64,000 bases of DNA from Moniliella sp. 'wahieum'. Its lineage: Eukaryota > Basidiomycota > Moniliellomycetes > Moniliellales > Moniliellaceae. Below the pieces are notes generated by a model. It had not been told where the DNA came from. It did not search any database and was given only the letters and a program-made list of their open reading frames with translations. The DNA lies in the NCBI GenBank assembly GCA_003971905.1, contig RSEE01000044.1:434001-498000 (forward strand), read 5' to 3'. A program made the translations under genes and the position numbers. How positions within the stretch are numbered: position 1 is the stretch's first letter; each line of letters starts with the position of its first letter. Below are positions 12,115 to 24,581 of the stretch, in pieces.

Positions 12115-13378
12115 TCAATCGGACAATACGATGGGCTCAACAGGTGCAGGTGCTGTCGTTGCCGTGGCAGTTGTGGGTCGGAGAATATCATCCGGTACGG
12201 CTGCGAAAATGACATCGTCGTCATCGTCCATGAAGCCTTCCGACTCATCTTCTACTATTAACGGTATGTCTTGCGCCCTGGCCGTCGCCTGTGGTGGGGC
12301 TCGTGAGTCTTGCGTTACTTGGGAGGCAGTGGGGGGCCTGCCAGCGGGGTGCCTCCCCGCGGTGGGCTCTGCGTTAGGTCGGATCCCCAGTTCTTTCTCA
12401 AGACGACTGACATAGTTCACCTCCCATCCATCTTGGAGCTCAAATACGCTCCCGCCAAGAATTTGCACGTTGCTGTTTCGCAGCAATAACTTGCCTTCTC
12501 GTACCTCGACATTTCGCAATAGCAACTGAGATGAGTAGGAATAGGTTAGCTACCGTCATTGATGCCTTAGGGATGGGGGAGTAGAACAGAAACAAGGCGT
12601 CATTACCTTGCATCCCAATGGGTAGCTCCCATCCGTAGACCCTCTATCCTTTCCATCTCAATTCCAACAACAGAAGGAGCATCCACCCCGCCCGCCCTTT
12701 GCTCAGCGGTACTGGCCATACCATCGTCCAGCTCCAAGAGGAGCATCGAGCGCGGGTATTTGATACCGGTAGCAATCGCTTCTTGCTCCTCAGCTGTCAT
12801 CTCATCAGTGTTTTCTTCCTCGGCAGGCAAGCGTGCCTCGGGTGCCTGCCTGTTGCGCGCATCCTCTGCTAAAAGTTTTTTGCCAGCCTCAGTTTGTCGA
12901 GCAAGAAGACGAGAGCGTGTGATGTCGAGGAGGGTTTGTTTGGAGACGCCAATGTCTGGTGGAGTACATGATCCATTGGTGAGTGAGTGCGCGGTAGGGA
13001 AAGATCCAGACGGAAGCGCAACACACCTGTGATGCCCACGATCTGTACCAGCAGTCCTTGGTGTTTCTTGGGACCTTCGGAGGAGCTGAGCCAGGCATGT
13101 TGGGCCCGACTCACCCCGCCGTCGGGGCGAGGGTGCAGACACGAGTCAAACCCACCTCGTTTCTGTGCGCGGTGCTCTGGGTCGATGAGGGCGGCCAGGT
13201 CGGCATGGAGGAGCTCATGGTGGACGCGCGCCTGTAGCGCACTGAGCCCTATGCTCGGGTTGGACGAGGCGACGTACTCAGTGGCGTCCTGGACCCACTC
13301 GCGGTTGAGGGGGAGAGTCGGGTACCGGGACAGAAGGTAAGCTTGCACCGCCGCCACCTGGGTTCGCGATTGGGCCAT
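12115..13378 (-). CDS. RMI1: RecQ-mediated genome instability protein 1 homologue
   Basis: RMI1 supports the Sgs1/BLM-Top3 complex, which dissolves double Holliday junctions in the nucleus. The ATG at 13378 opens MAQSRTQVAAVQAYLLSRYP, which fits the helical RMI1 N-terminus. Exon 1 (13378-13027) joins exon 2 (12955-12607) through a GTGTGT...CAG intron, restoring ITDIGVSKQTLLDITRSR. The OB-fold strands follow: KYPRSMLLLELDDG, VVGIEMERIEGLRMG, then after the second intron LLLRNVEVREGKLLLRNSNV (exon 3 from 12525). The C-terminal tail is acidic (FMDDDDDV). The exon 2-exon 3 junction is one base out of phase, again a likely base error. The length of about 370 residues is near that of fungal relatives. 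Confidence 0.85.
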
Positions 13379-14357
13379 GGGCGCACAGGTTGGGGCCGTG
13401 GGACACAGGAGTGGCGGTGACTCTCTGGCTCTCCTCCTGGTCTGCTGTTGTGGTTGCGCGTGGCGAGCACGGTTGGCCCCCGGGGGGCGCGTTGGGCAAG
13501 GTTTGAAACGTGCAATGCCGGGCCTGGCTGCACGTGATGCGTGAGCAGCGTGGACGCGCGTGGCCGGGTGGCCGGTGGCATCCGCACCAACGCGAGTTGG
13601 CCTCCTCAGGCATCGAAGATCTAACTCGTCAGTCTCCACCACACCTGGAGGCTACTGCTCACCACGGGGCGGCCTCAGAGGAGCCAACCTCGCACAACTC
13701 AGCACTAATGGGGATGGGTGGGGCAATAGCGGTGGGCAGTGGGTACTCTCTATACATTGGCCTTTCACTATATCGCATGTAAACAGTGCCAGGCTTTTCG
13801 CTGCTCTTCTTTTGGGTTGGCATGGCTGAGATCTGGGTCTGAGAAGGTCTGGATCTGAGAACGTGAAGCATCGCTGCAGGCCACGAGGTTACCGGTGAGG
13901 AATGATTAATGACGTTTCCATGGCGGTGGGAACGCCAAGCGATCTCGATGGGTGTGTCTGGCTTGAAACGGCGACTGTGCTGGGATTGCGACGGCACAGA
14001 CTGGACTGGGCAAAAAAAATTGCTACCTGCTGCAGGTTATCTCCGGGCATTGCACCGATGCAACCCTTCGGCAGTGGGGGGCTATCAATCATGCATAGCA
14101 CTGGTGCCCTCGCTCCTGGAAGCGGCACAGCGCCAGCATGAGTCGTAACGCTCATGCCTGATTTGGGGTTGCAACCGCTGACTGGGGGGTAGGGTTGCAG
14201 CCAGAGTGCACTGGCGTAGGCGCGGTGGCGGGGGTGGCGGGGGTGGCGCGGCGCGCGGCTCGGCTCGCTTGGCGTGAGGTGGGTCATCTCACCACCACCA
14301 CCACCACTCTCCTCCCTTTCCCCTTGCCCCGTCCTCGATAAGCATCGTCTGCACAAC
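13379..14357. other. Divergent promoter region between RMI1 and importin alpha
   Basis: About 980 bases separate two genes transcribed away from each other. The part near 14220-14250 is a GGCGGGGGTGGC-like repeat, and a CACCACCACC run sits in the importin leader (14290-14307). No further gene is recognised. Confidence 0.6.
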
Positions 14358-16056
14358 ATGTCCAATACTGGACGCAACACAGGCCGTCTGGACTTGTACA
14401 AGAGCAAGGGACTACTCCAGCAAGATGATCTTCGCCGCCGCCGCGAGGATCAGCAAGTTGAGATCCGTCGCCAGAAGCGGGAGGAGACTCATGCTAAACG
14501 CCGTCAGATGGATGTCTCTCAGATCGAACTTACTGATGACGACACAGAGGATGAGGATGCCGTCGGTGCCATGCTCTCTGGTCAACGGGTGCGTTTTTTA
14601 CTCCAAACCTGCTTCATCCCCTACCAATGAATGCCGTACTGACTTATCTCTGCACAGCTTCAGGACCTGCTGCCTCAGATGGTAGCCAAGCTTATGTCGG
14701 ACAGTGAGCAGGATCAGCTGGAAGCTACCACTCAGTTCCGCAAGTTGCTTTCCAAGGAGAAAAATCCTCCTATTGAACGTGTGATCGCTGCTGGCGTCGT
14801 CCCTCGCTTTGTGCAGTGCTTGGCCAGCCCCAACGGCGCTATCCAATTCGAGGCGGCTTGGGCCTTGACCAACATTGCCTCGGGTACGTCGGAGCACACC
14901 CAAGTGGTGATCATGGCCGGTGCCGTGCCAGTGTTCATCCAGCTGCTCTCCTCTCCCGAGGTGGACGTGCGGGAGCAAGCAGTTTGGGCGCTAGGTAACA
15001 TCGCCGGCGACAACGCCGCATGCCGTGACTTTGTCCTCACCGAAGGTGCCATGACTCCGCTTCTTTCTCTTCTTAATGAGAACCAAAAGATGGGTATGCT
15101 GAGAAATGCAACCTGGACGCTAAGCAATTTTTGCCGGGGCAAGAACCCTCCCCCTGCGTGGGAGTTAGTCGCACCAGCCTTGCCCATGCTGGGTAAACTC
15201 ATTTATTCGACTGATGAAGAAATCCTGATTGATGCTTGTTGGGCGATTTCCTACCTGTCGGATGGGGCAAACGACAAGATTCAGGCTGTGATTGAATCGG
15301 GAATTGTCCGCCGTCTGGTTGAACTCCTGGCCTTCGATTCGACGGCTGTTCAGACTCCTGCTCTGCGCTCGGTCGGAAACATTGTCACGGGGGATGACTT
15401 GCAGACCCAGGTTGTCGTGGCATCTGGTGCGCTTACTCCTCTCCTCGCCCTCCTCTCTTCTCCGAAGGATGGAATCAAGAAAGAGGCTTGCTGGACTATC
15501 TCGAACATCACAGCTGGCTCACACACCAGATTCAAGCGGTCATTGACGCCGGAATCATTCCTCCTTTGATCGAGATCCTTAAGACGGCCGATTTCCGAAC
15601 CCGCAAGGAGGCCTGCTGGGCCTTGAGCAACGCCACGTCTGGGGGTTGCAGCAACCTTCCCAAATTCGTTACCTTGTGGATCAGGGTTGCATCAAGCCCC
15701 TGTGCGATTTTGACTATTATGGACAACAAGATCATCCAGGTGGCCCTCGACGGAATCGAGAACATTCTCAAGGTTGGAGAGCAGGACAAGATAGCCGCTG
15801 GACCTGGAGCGGTGAACCATTATGCGCTTCAGGTTGAGGAGGCTGGTGGTATGGTGACGATTCACCATTTGCAAAACCATGAGAACCACGACATCTACCA
15901 GAAGACGTTCTTTATCATGGACCACTATTTCCCTGAAGAGGAGGACGATGTAGCCGATGGGGTTGCTCAACCCGCAGTGGACGAGCAAGGCGCCTACACC
16001 TTTCAACTGACCTGGCCGCGCCGCAAGGTGGGTTCTCGTTTGGACCGGCTATGTAA
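14358..16056 (+). CDS. SRP1: Importin subunit alpha (karyopherin alpha)
   Basis: The adaptor binds classical nuclear localisation signals and carries cargo to importin beta. Exon 1 (14358-14588) encodes the basic importin-beta-binding arm ([20 protein letters not shown]). A GTGCGT...CACAG intron leads to exon 2 at 14658. Armadillo repeats follow, with the classic [54 protein letters not shown] and [12 protein letters not shown]. The tail is acidic (HYFPEEEDD), and the true end reads [11 protein letters not shown] with TAA at 16054-16056. Frame changes near 15525, 15645-15715 and 16010 each need one base; a longer open frame to 16111 is an artefact. Length is about 530 residues, normal for the family. 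Confidence 0.95.
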
Positions 16057-17070
16057 CGCCCAGCTTACCGAATTCTTGCCCGAGCCCCCCCCCCCTTTCA
16101 TGGTTGTCTGACTGTGGCCAGACTCGAAAGCACCAAGCAGTACCCGGCACGCGCAAGGATGGTGTCGCGTGCCTCCATTTGCGCAATTCCCCCCCCCTCT
16201 TTACCCCTTGCTTTCCCTCGGTTTGTTAGAGCGATGTATCCCCTGTGATGCGCAATCCTCTCCTCAGGTATTCCAGACACTCCCCCTTGCCCCCTCAGCA
16301 ACTGTACCCCCATTGGCATGTATTCTCCGCCCTCGCATGTAACCGCCCGCTTCCCCAGTCGCTGAATAGCGATCCTCTTCATTCAACGTTGATATGTGAC
16401 AGTCCTAGGCATCCTATCCGGGTGCAACAGCATGAGAGTGATCACTCGAGGTTCCCGTCTCTTGCGATTGGGTCCAACTAGAGAATAGGAGGTACATGGG
16501 GCGTCATCGCGTCATCGAGATTGCTATACATATACACACTAATACGGATGGGTCTCAGTCGCTTCTGGGAGGCGGAAGAGATGCTGCAGGACCGGAAGCG
16601 GTGGTGGTGGGGGGAGATACAGTCCGCCTGTCCCATGCGCTGGTCCAGCGGTTCGCCCCGCTGCGTCTTCGCTTGCACAGGCGGCATGAATATTGCGAGT
16701 GGATCGATGGTCTATGGTGGCTGCAGGCCCCAAGTACTTTAACGTTTCACTTTGCCGTTTCGCGGCTCTGCCCTTCCACGTGCCGGAACTCTCACATGGA
16801 TGGGGGGGTTACATAAGGGCGGGAAGACTCGCGCTGCGCTCCGGGTGGCAGGGGGGCAGTTGCAAAAACGGCTTGTGGGGACACAGTCGATAGAGGCACC
16901 TCCCCAGTGTTCGAGTACTGCTTCCATTCGTTCGATAAGCATGACACTGGCGGTATGCTGTGGGAAGAAGCAAAAAAAAAAAACGCCCTCTGCCCGCCCA
17001 GCAGCATCAAAAAGGCCCCTGCCCGGGCTCGCCGCTCTCCCCACCACCAACGGTACTCACATCGTTCGCC
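16057..17070. other. importin alpha 3' flank and TEF1 promoter
   Basis: This gap holds T/C-rich 3' flank text (16085-16330) and the upstream region of the strongly expressed TEF1. A poly-A tract lies at 16972-16983. A C-rich leader (17040-17070) directly precedes the TEF1 start. No other gene is seen. Confidence 0.6.
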
Positions 17071-18509
<1,439 letters not shown>

Positions 18510-19347
18510 GCGGCTCGCACGGCTTATCCGGCCCCTGCGGATCCCTGCCAGCGTGGGTTGGGGAACGTGGCTATTTTTTCCTTTTGGCCCGAGAGCAAGG
18601 CTCGGAGTGTCCTTGTAACCCCTTTCTATTCTTTCCTTTCGCTGATCCAGCGCGATTGGTCTCCATTGCATGGCTGTCATGCTAGCTCCACTGCACCGTA
18701 GATGAGAGAACGAGACGTGAGGCATTTGGTAGACACTGCGTACAAGGGCACGGACAAGTATTCATTTCTTCCTGGGCAGGCGAGGTCGGTAAGTAGTGAC
18801 TAGTGACTGCACTCCTACCTGGTGCTGTCAATGGTTGCTTTGATGTGCTCGCCCTTGTCCGCTCTGGGAGGTCTCGATGTGTTCCTACGAGACGAACGGT
18901 TTTCTGCTTGGGTAATCGGTAACCGAGGAGGTCCGGCCATCCACGACAACACAGCGAATGCCACAAAGGGGAAGTTGCACCGATTTCAAAGGGGGCGTCG
19001 GCGGAATAGTAGGGTTGTGCTGCGGTAGTGCTGGGATAAACTGCCCGTTTAAATGCAAAGTTTAACACACTGACGCCTAGCCGCCTGTCCAGCCTGTTCC
19101 AACGGATTGGATCCACCACGGCTCAGTTGACCATCAGGCAAGTTCGCTTGTTTCGAACCACACCAACCGTCAAAGTGAGTATCATGTCTGGAAGGGCGTG
19201 TCCACGTACGCCAGCCGTTACATCTTTTGTGGAGTGTTGTTCTTGCTTCCCTGGCTTACGGGATGGCATGGCAACGTGTGGTGCTGTGTTCGCGGGTGGT
19301 GTTAAGTCAAGTGAGGTCGTGCAGGACTGACGAAATGCTTGTTGCAG
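18510..19347. other. TEF1 3' flank and RPS16 promoter with 5'-leader intron
   Basis: An AGTGACTAGTGACT word lies at 18795-18808. Near 19170 a GTGAGT donor follows CAAA, and a GTTGCAG acceptor ends at 19347, immediately before the RPS16 ATG. The last 175 bases therefore look like an intron in the untranslated leader, common for ribosomal-protein genes. No other gene is seen. Confidence 0.55.
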
Positions 19348-19839
19348 ATGTCCAACCCTCAAGCCGTTTCGTGCTTTGGCAAGAAGAAGACCGCCACGGC
19401 GGTGGCTTACGCCAAGGCGGGCAAGGGTTTGCTTCGTGTCAACGGGCAGCCCATCACCTCATGAAGCCCGAGGTGCTCCGCTGGAAGCTCTACGAGCCCG
19501 TCCTCATCGTTGGTGAGGACAAGTTTGCGTGCGTTTTCACCTCTCTTTGATTTTGATTCGGTAAATTAGCGCCGCTGACGTTTTTTTGTGCAGCCCCGTT
19601 GACATTCGTGTGCGCGTGTCGGGTGGTGGCCACACCTCGCAGGTGTACGCCATCCGCCAAGCCATCGCCAAGGCCCTTGTTGCGTACTACGCAAGTTCTA
19701 CGATGCTTCGTCGGCCCTGGAGCTCCGTCAGCTTTTGTTAGCTATGACCGTACCCTCCTATCGCCGACCCCCGCCGCATGGAGCCAAGAAGTTCGGTGGC
19801 AAGGGTGCTCGCGCTCGCCGCCAGAAGTCTTACCGTTAA
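19348..19839 (+). CDS. RPS16: 40S ribosomal protein S16 (uS9)
   Basis: A component of the small ribosomal subunit whose C-terminal tail reaches the decoding-site tRNA. The ATG at 19348 follows a splice acceptor directly. Exon 1 encodes [20 protein letters not shown] and [27 protein letters not shown]...TGCAG intron (about 19529-19593) splits the codon for Ala in [12 protein letters not shown]. The second exon has [40 protein letters not shown] and the universal ending QKSYR with TAA at 19837-19839. Small frame slips near 19455, 19690 and 19740-19770 are again one-base events. Confidence 0.95.
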
Positions 19840-20469
19840 GCGGAGTCGATTGGCCCGAATTGTGGGCACTTGGCTTTTTGTCGGTGCGTACCGACTCGAA
19901 GCCTGCTGTGCAGAATCACTGGCGTCCTCATCACTACTTGCCATCTGTCGATGGGTGGCGGGACGTGTCACTGCAGGCTGCGGGCCAGCTACATATTTGC
20001 CCATCCTTCTATGACTGGTTATTCGTGCAGTTGGTGTGTGCCCTCCACAAAATGGACATCTCGTCCAGCATGCTACATTGCGCCCACGTCCTCTTGAAAC
20101 TCTATAGGATCAGCATGCAGATATAGATCAGGTTGATCGAGCAAAGTGTGGTTCACTTCAGGTAGGGGAGCAGATGCGGGATCCTGACACCCTGAGGCCT
20201 GATGAGAGGCAGCAGTAGCAGTAGAAATTCCGCTGCGCGTCCTCCAGGCATGCTGCAGCTGTGCTTCACGTGGCGGAGGTGGGCGGTGGATCGGACGGAG
20301 GGAAGAGTAGCAGAAGCGCAATGACTGCGGCGAGATTGCCTCCGCGGTTGCCTTGTCACCACGCGGCCATCACCTTGCCATTCGCCCTCCTGCTCGACAC
20401 GACGGGCGCTGGTTACGCCTATCGCTTACTCCTACGTGCAGCCCGAGCGTACTAGCGAGCAACGTGTCA
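19840..20469. other. Intergenic between RPS16 and the STT3 relic
   Basis: RPS16 3' flank, then a GC-rich stretch. If the STT3-like copy has a first exon it should lie near 20300-20470, but I cannot place a convincing start. Nothing else is seen. Confidence 0.5.
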
Positions 20470-22119
20470 TTGCTTCTGCGTCTCGTCATCATTACCATCG
20501 CCGGCGCCGCGATGTCGTCGCGCCTCTTTGCCGTAGTGCGCCATGAGAGCATTATCCATGAGTTCGATACCAAGATCCTCGCCAAAGATCAGTGGCTTTT
20601 ACCGGTTCTGGAACTGGTCTGGCCCTACCGCCTAGTATCCGCTGGGTCGCGCAGCCGGCGGTACCGTCCCCCCTGGCCTAATGGTGACCATGCAGTGGTA
20701 CCATTTACAATGTTCTAGTACACGCTCTCAACATCTCGGTTGACATTCGCAACATTTGCGTTATGTTTGTCCCCATAGCTAATCGAAAATGCTGGTAACA
20801 AGGTTCCGGATAGATATGTGAGGACTACGTACAAAATTCAAGGTGGGCAAGGCTGTGCAAGATTGTGCGCAAGAAATTTCGATTAGCCATGCCCGCTTTC
20901 AATGGATGGCCGCAGCTTGGGCAACGTACTACATGGTGTTCACCAAGCACACATGAAAGACGACGCAGCAGGGTTTTTGTCGCTGTCTTGTGGGCATTGC
21001 GCCTGGTACGTTGTGTTATCTTTATGCTGTTCTTTCGTCTCACCTGGCTGTCTCCACAGGCTATATATATCCCCGGTCGATTGCTGGCTCATACGATAAC
21101 GAAAAGCCATGGCCATTTTCTTGCTGATGAGACATTTTACATGTATTCAATAGTAAAGCCATGAAAGAAGGAAGTGCCATGTGGTGCGCTCTCTGCGCTC
21201 TTTCTACTTTGAGCCAAAGATGCCACTTCCTCCAAGGCTATTGAACGCAGCCATGGCAGAGGGCAAGACGGTGGTGCACAAGACCGGGATCTATGGGTTA
21301 GACAGCCGCTTGCTGGTGACAGGCTAAACTTGTTACTTCTCATGTTTGTGTTGCACTGCACCTATGTCACCTCGGCGGCCTATAGCTCGCCTTCAGTTGT
21401 GCTGGGACAGCCAGCGCAGCACCGATGGCTCGCGGCATGTCATCGATGACTTCCATGAGGCATACTATTGGTTACGCCAGAATACCCGACGGACGCCAGG
21501 TGATGAGTTGGTGGATTATGGCTACCAGATTGCCGAAAATGGTGGACCGCCAACGCCGGTGGACAACAACACTTGGAACAACACACACATTACTACCGCG
21601 GGCGAGCAATGAGCAGCCCAGAACACAGTTAAGGCGTATCCTATCCTGCGCAAACATGAGTGGACTATATCTTGATCATCTACGGAGGGTTGCTCGGCTT
21701 CTCGGGGAACGACATCAATAGTATCTGTGGATGATCCGCATTGTGCCCAAGGGTTTGGTCCAACGAAATTCGCGAACAAGACATTTCATCCCGGACGGTC
21801 AGTACCGCTGACGATGGTGTGACGGACACGATGAAGAACTCGCTGAGACGGACAAGATGCGCTACTACCGGTTCAACGGGCTTTTTGGCGGCCGCCCGGT
21901 ATGGACCGCGCTCGCGGATCGACCACTGCGACCAAGGACCCGCCTGACATTCTCGACGAGGCATTCACATCACAAAGAACTGCAGTCGTATTTACCAAGT
22001 CAACTGAAGCCTCACTCGGTGGGTCGTGACCTGGGCTAACAGCTTTGATCAGGGTAAACCCGCAAGCATGTTGTACCTCCCAAAAGAAGACCAAGGGAAA
22101 ATGGAAGGTGAAAAACTAA
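20470..22119 (+). pseudogene. STT3: Decayed, internally deleted STT3 (oligosaccharyltransferase catalytic subunit)
   Basis: STT3 transfers the dolichol-linked glycan to asparagine in the ER. Recognisable pieces in order are: LRLVIITIAGAAMSSRLFAV and RHESIIHEFD (20475-20575), NISVDIRNICVMFVP (about 20725-20780), TYYMVFTK and GIAPG (about 20920-21006), an intron-like GTACGT...CACAG to 21059, FYMY with EGSAMWCALCAL (about 21130-21200), [15 protein letters not shown] (about 21360-21402), [15 protein letters not shown] (about 21436-21480), the WW and DYGYQIA pieces of the catalytic motif (about 21505-21535), [11 protein letters not shown], then a Lys-rich tail ending near 22119. Only about 130 bases separate the CALCAL and [10 protein letters not shown] blocks, where about 800 bases of transmembrane coding are expected. 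Many conserved residues also differ and frames change often. A pseudogene fits best; misassembly of the true gene is the alternative. Confidence 0.75.
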
Positions 22120-23079
22120 CCACAGCCTCCATGGCCCCCGTGCGACATAGATTTCCTGGACTCTTTCTTGCCATCACGGTACCACAGGGGAGGAGTAAAT
22201 ATGGTCGAACTAGCCGCATCATGCATCATGCACCACTCTTGTAGCGGTGAGCACGGGCGGATTTGTTGCGCATCTATTCCGCCGCCCTTCCTCAAACCTC
22301 CACTCAGCACCCAGTGCCAATTCTTCTCTGCTCCTTTTAGCGCGGCAGCGCAAGCCGCTCTGCCTTTCTCTCCAACCACCACCATCCGTCAGGTAAGTTC
22401 ATCCCCTTTTCATCTTGCTGATGAAACCATACTGTGGGAGTCTCTCCTATCTCTTATGAGAGAGAAAAAGGTAGCCATCCATGGCATCCTGACCATCGCT
22501 TCGTTTTGCCAACAGGCTTGACTGACTATTTTTCCAGCTACAGATCGCCTTCACCGCCCTACTCACCACAAGACTCGTGCCCGGGCAAGCAGTGTAGTAA
22601 TTGTAAGTTTTTTTTCCTCCCCTCGCCGAGATGATCATCTTCATGCACCACGCCTAGCAAGGAATCCTTGCGGTGCGGATAAACAACTTATCACCATCTT
22701 CGTCTGAGCTCCTTCGACCGACTTCACTGAAGGCATGATCAAGCTGACCCAGTTCTTCCTCAGTACCCTTGGCTATGCCCGGCTCTCAAATAGATTTTTT
22801 CTCCCAAAACTTTTCCCGCACATGGATACACCAGAGCGTGCCGACGGCCTGCACACAATATAGAACCGAGACAGTCATGTTTACGCATAAAGACAACGAC
22901 AGGCTATGCTGATGGGGTGTGGTCTCGATCGCTCAATGGGAAAAATCGTTCGAATCGACAGAATGTCTTGCCAACAGAACTGGGTAACGGAAGCGCATGG
23001 TGGCCGCCTTCAGGGGGTGATGCATCGACAAGAGCCAAACAGCGGCCAAAGCATGCAAAATCTGACACGCAGCGCCTCG
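22120..23079. other. Region with splice-like signals but no readable gene
   Basis: A GTAAGT donor (22393) and acceptors near 22515 and 22537 frame intron-like stretches after a C/T-rich leader-like tract (22265-22390). A short exon-like piece (about 22538-22600) ends at another GTAAGT. No protein family is recognisable. The layout resembles a small gene with leader introns or a non-coding host transcript. The rest (22720-23079) shows nothing firm except the epsin 3' flank. Confidence 0.35.
22413..22498 (+). ncRNA. Possible C/D-box snoRNA inside an intron-like stretch
   Basis: TGATGA (C box, 22419-22424) and CTGA (D box, 22489-22492) lie about 65 bases apart inside a GTAAGT...CAG intron-like segment (22393-22515). 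That is the usual size and location for intron-hosted C/D snoRNAs. A clear terminal stem is missing and I could not match the guide to an rRNA, so chance is quite possible. Confidence 0.22.
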
Positions 23080-24581
23080 TTAGAGTTGGAAGAAAGGCTG
23101 TTGCGTTTGCTGCGCCGGGGCAGGCTGAGGGTAGAGCCAAACGCGTTTTGGAACGCCTGCTGGCCCATCTGGGCATTGTGCTGCTGGGTCGACATCACAT
23201 TGGCACGAGACTGGCCATGGCCGAGACGCTGGTCTCCCACGTTCCCAAACGTATCCACCCCATCACCCTGGGCAAGCAGGCGGTTGAGCTCATCGAACTT
23301 ACCCGATTGGTCGACGTGCACAGGGTGCGGGTTAGACATGGGCTGTTCCATCGGTTGCGGCGGGGCGGCAGAGAGGTTGGAGGTTGGAGCCGGAGCAGAA
23401 AACATAGGCTGGGGCTGAGGTTGAGGTTGAGGCTGGGGCTGGGAGCTGACGCCTGGGGTGAGCCGCAAAGGGATTGCGAGAGCCCACAGCAGTAGCTTGA
23501 GGCTGGATGGGTTGCATTTGCACCTGTTGTTGTTGTTGTTGGCCCATCATAATCGTTTGGTACTGCTGAGCCGCCTGCTGAAGTTCCCACTGGCGCTTGC
23601 TCGGCCTGTTGCTGTTGCCACTGCGCCTGGAGAGCAGCCTGTTCTTGCATCTGCTGTTGCAGGTACGGGTTCCACCCTGTTTGCTGCTGCTGAAGATAAG
23701 GGTTAAAGGACGTGTACTGAGGCTGCAATGTCGCGTTCTGCGCCCCGTTAACGTCGACCAGTGGCTGTGCCAGTTTGTCGTCAAACAATGCTCTGCGGTT
23801 AGCCTCCTCCAACTCGCGGATACGGGCCTCCTCCTCCTGGCGGGAGAGCTCCAGAGCACGCTGCAGTTCTTCTTCGTCTGTCGCCTCAGCACGGAGGCGC
23901 CCTCGTTTTCGCGATACGAACGTTTGCTCTCCTCGATAGCACGACGTAGGTCCTCATCCTCCTTGTTGCGGCGGGCGGCATTGGGGTCCTGGCGCCGGGC
24001 GGGGGAGGGCCGTCGTGAAACTCGGGTCGCGGTCCATCATGCGGTCCTGCATATGAGTTGTCCAGCACGCTCGGCACGCAGACGCGTCTCGTCCTGGAGA
24101 AGGCTGGTCACATCCTTGGCCTTTTGGCGAACTGAGAGAAGGTAGATTAGTCCCCATATGAGTCACAGAAGGTCCAAGGTGGTGAGAAGAAACGGGAGCG
24201 TACCATTGGCACCTTGGTCCTTGCCATCCTCGTCGAGATGCTGGAACTCCTTGAGGGTCTTGACAATGTAGATGTTGTCGCGAAAGTAAAGGATGCAGTT
24301 CTCGGAGCCTGCGTGAATGAGGTAGTCGATGAGGGTAAGCGACTTGAAGACGTGGCGCCAGTTACGACCCTTGTCGTTGAGGCGCTTATCGAGGATCTCA
24401 TGATCTCGATAAAGTCGTTCTGGTTGTAGCTCAGCTGTGCAATCTCGTTCATGAGTTGTCCCGAAGGCCCCCAGGCATCGTTGCTGGTGGCCTGGCGAAC
24501 CTTGACCTGGGTTTCGGTGTAGCCCTTGATGTAGTTTTTCGACGCGCGCATGGCCGACTTGCCCATGTTCTGAAACGACAT
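23080..24581 (-). CDS. Epsin-like clathrin adaptor (ENTH domain)
   Basis: Epsins bind PtdIns(4,5)P2, ubiquitinated cargo and clathrin during endocytosis. The ATG at 24581 opens MSFQNMGKSAMRASKNYIKG, typical of Ent1/Ent2. The ENTH domain continues with VRQATSNDAWGPSGQLMNEI, LNDKGRNWRHVFKSLTLIDY and GSENCILYFRDNIYIVKTLK. An intron (GTACG at 24203 to CAG at 24132) follows GANV. Then come two ubiquitin-interacting-motif-like helices (EDLRRAIEESKRSYRENE; EEELQRALELSRQEEEARI), a Gln-rich central part with NPYLQQQ repeats, and a Pro/Gln tail with VSSQPQPQPQ. The true end reads AQQTQQPFFQL with TAA at 23080-23082; longer frames to 23010 or 22904 are artefacts. Frame slips near 24410, 24050, 23880 and 23600-23450 are single-base. 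Confidence 0.9.

Noticed and set aside
16054-16111. Longer C-terminus of importin alpha
   Set aside because: The frame ending at 16111 ignores a one-base slip near 16010; the alternative ending [11 protein letters not shown] is typical of the family.
22904-23079. Extended epsin C-terminus
   Set aside because: The shifted frame gives a clean AQQTQQPFFQL end with a stop at 23080; text beyond it is not epsin-like.
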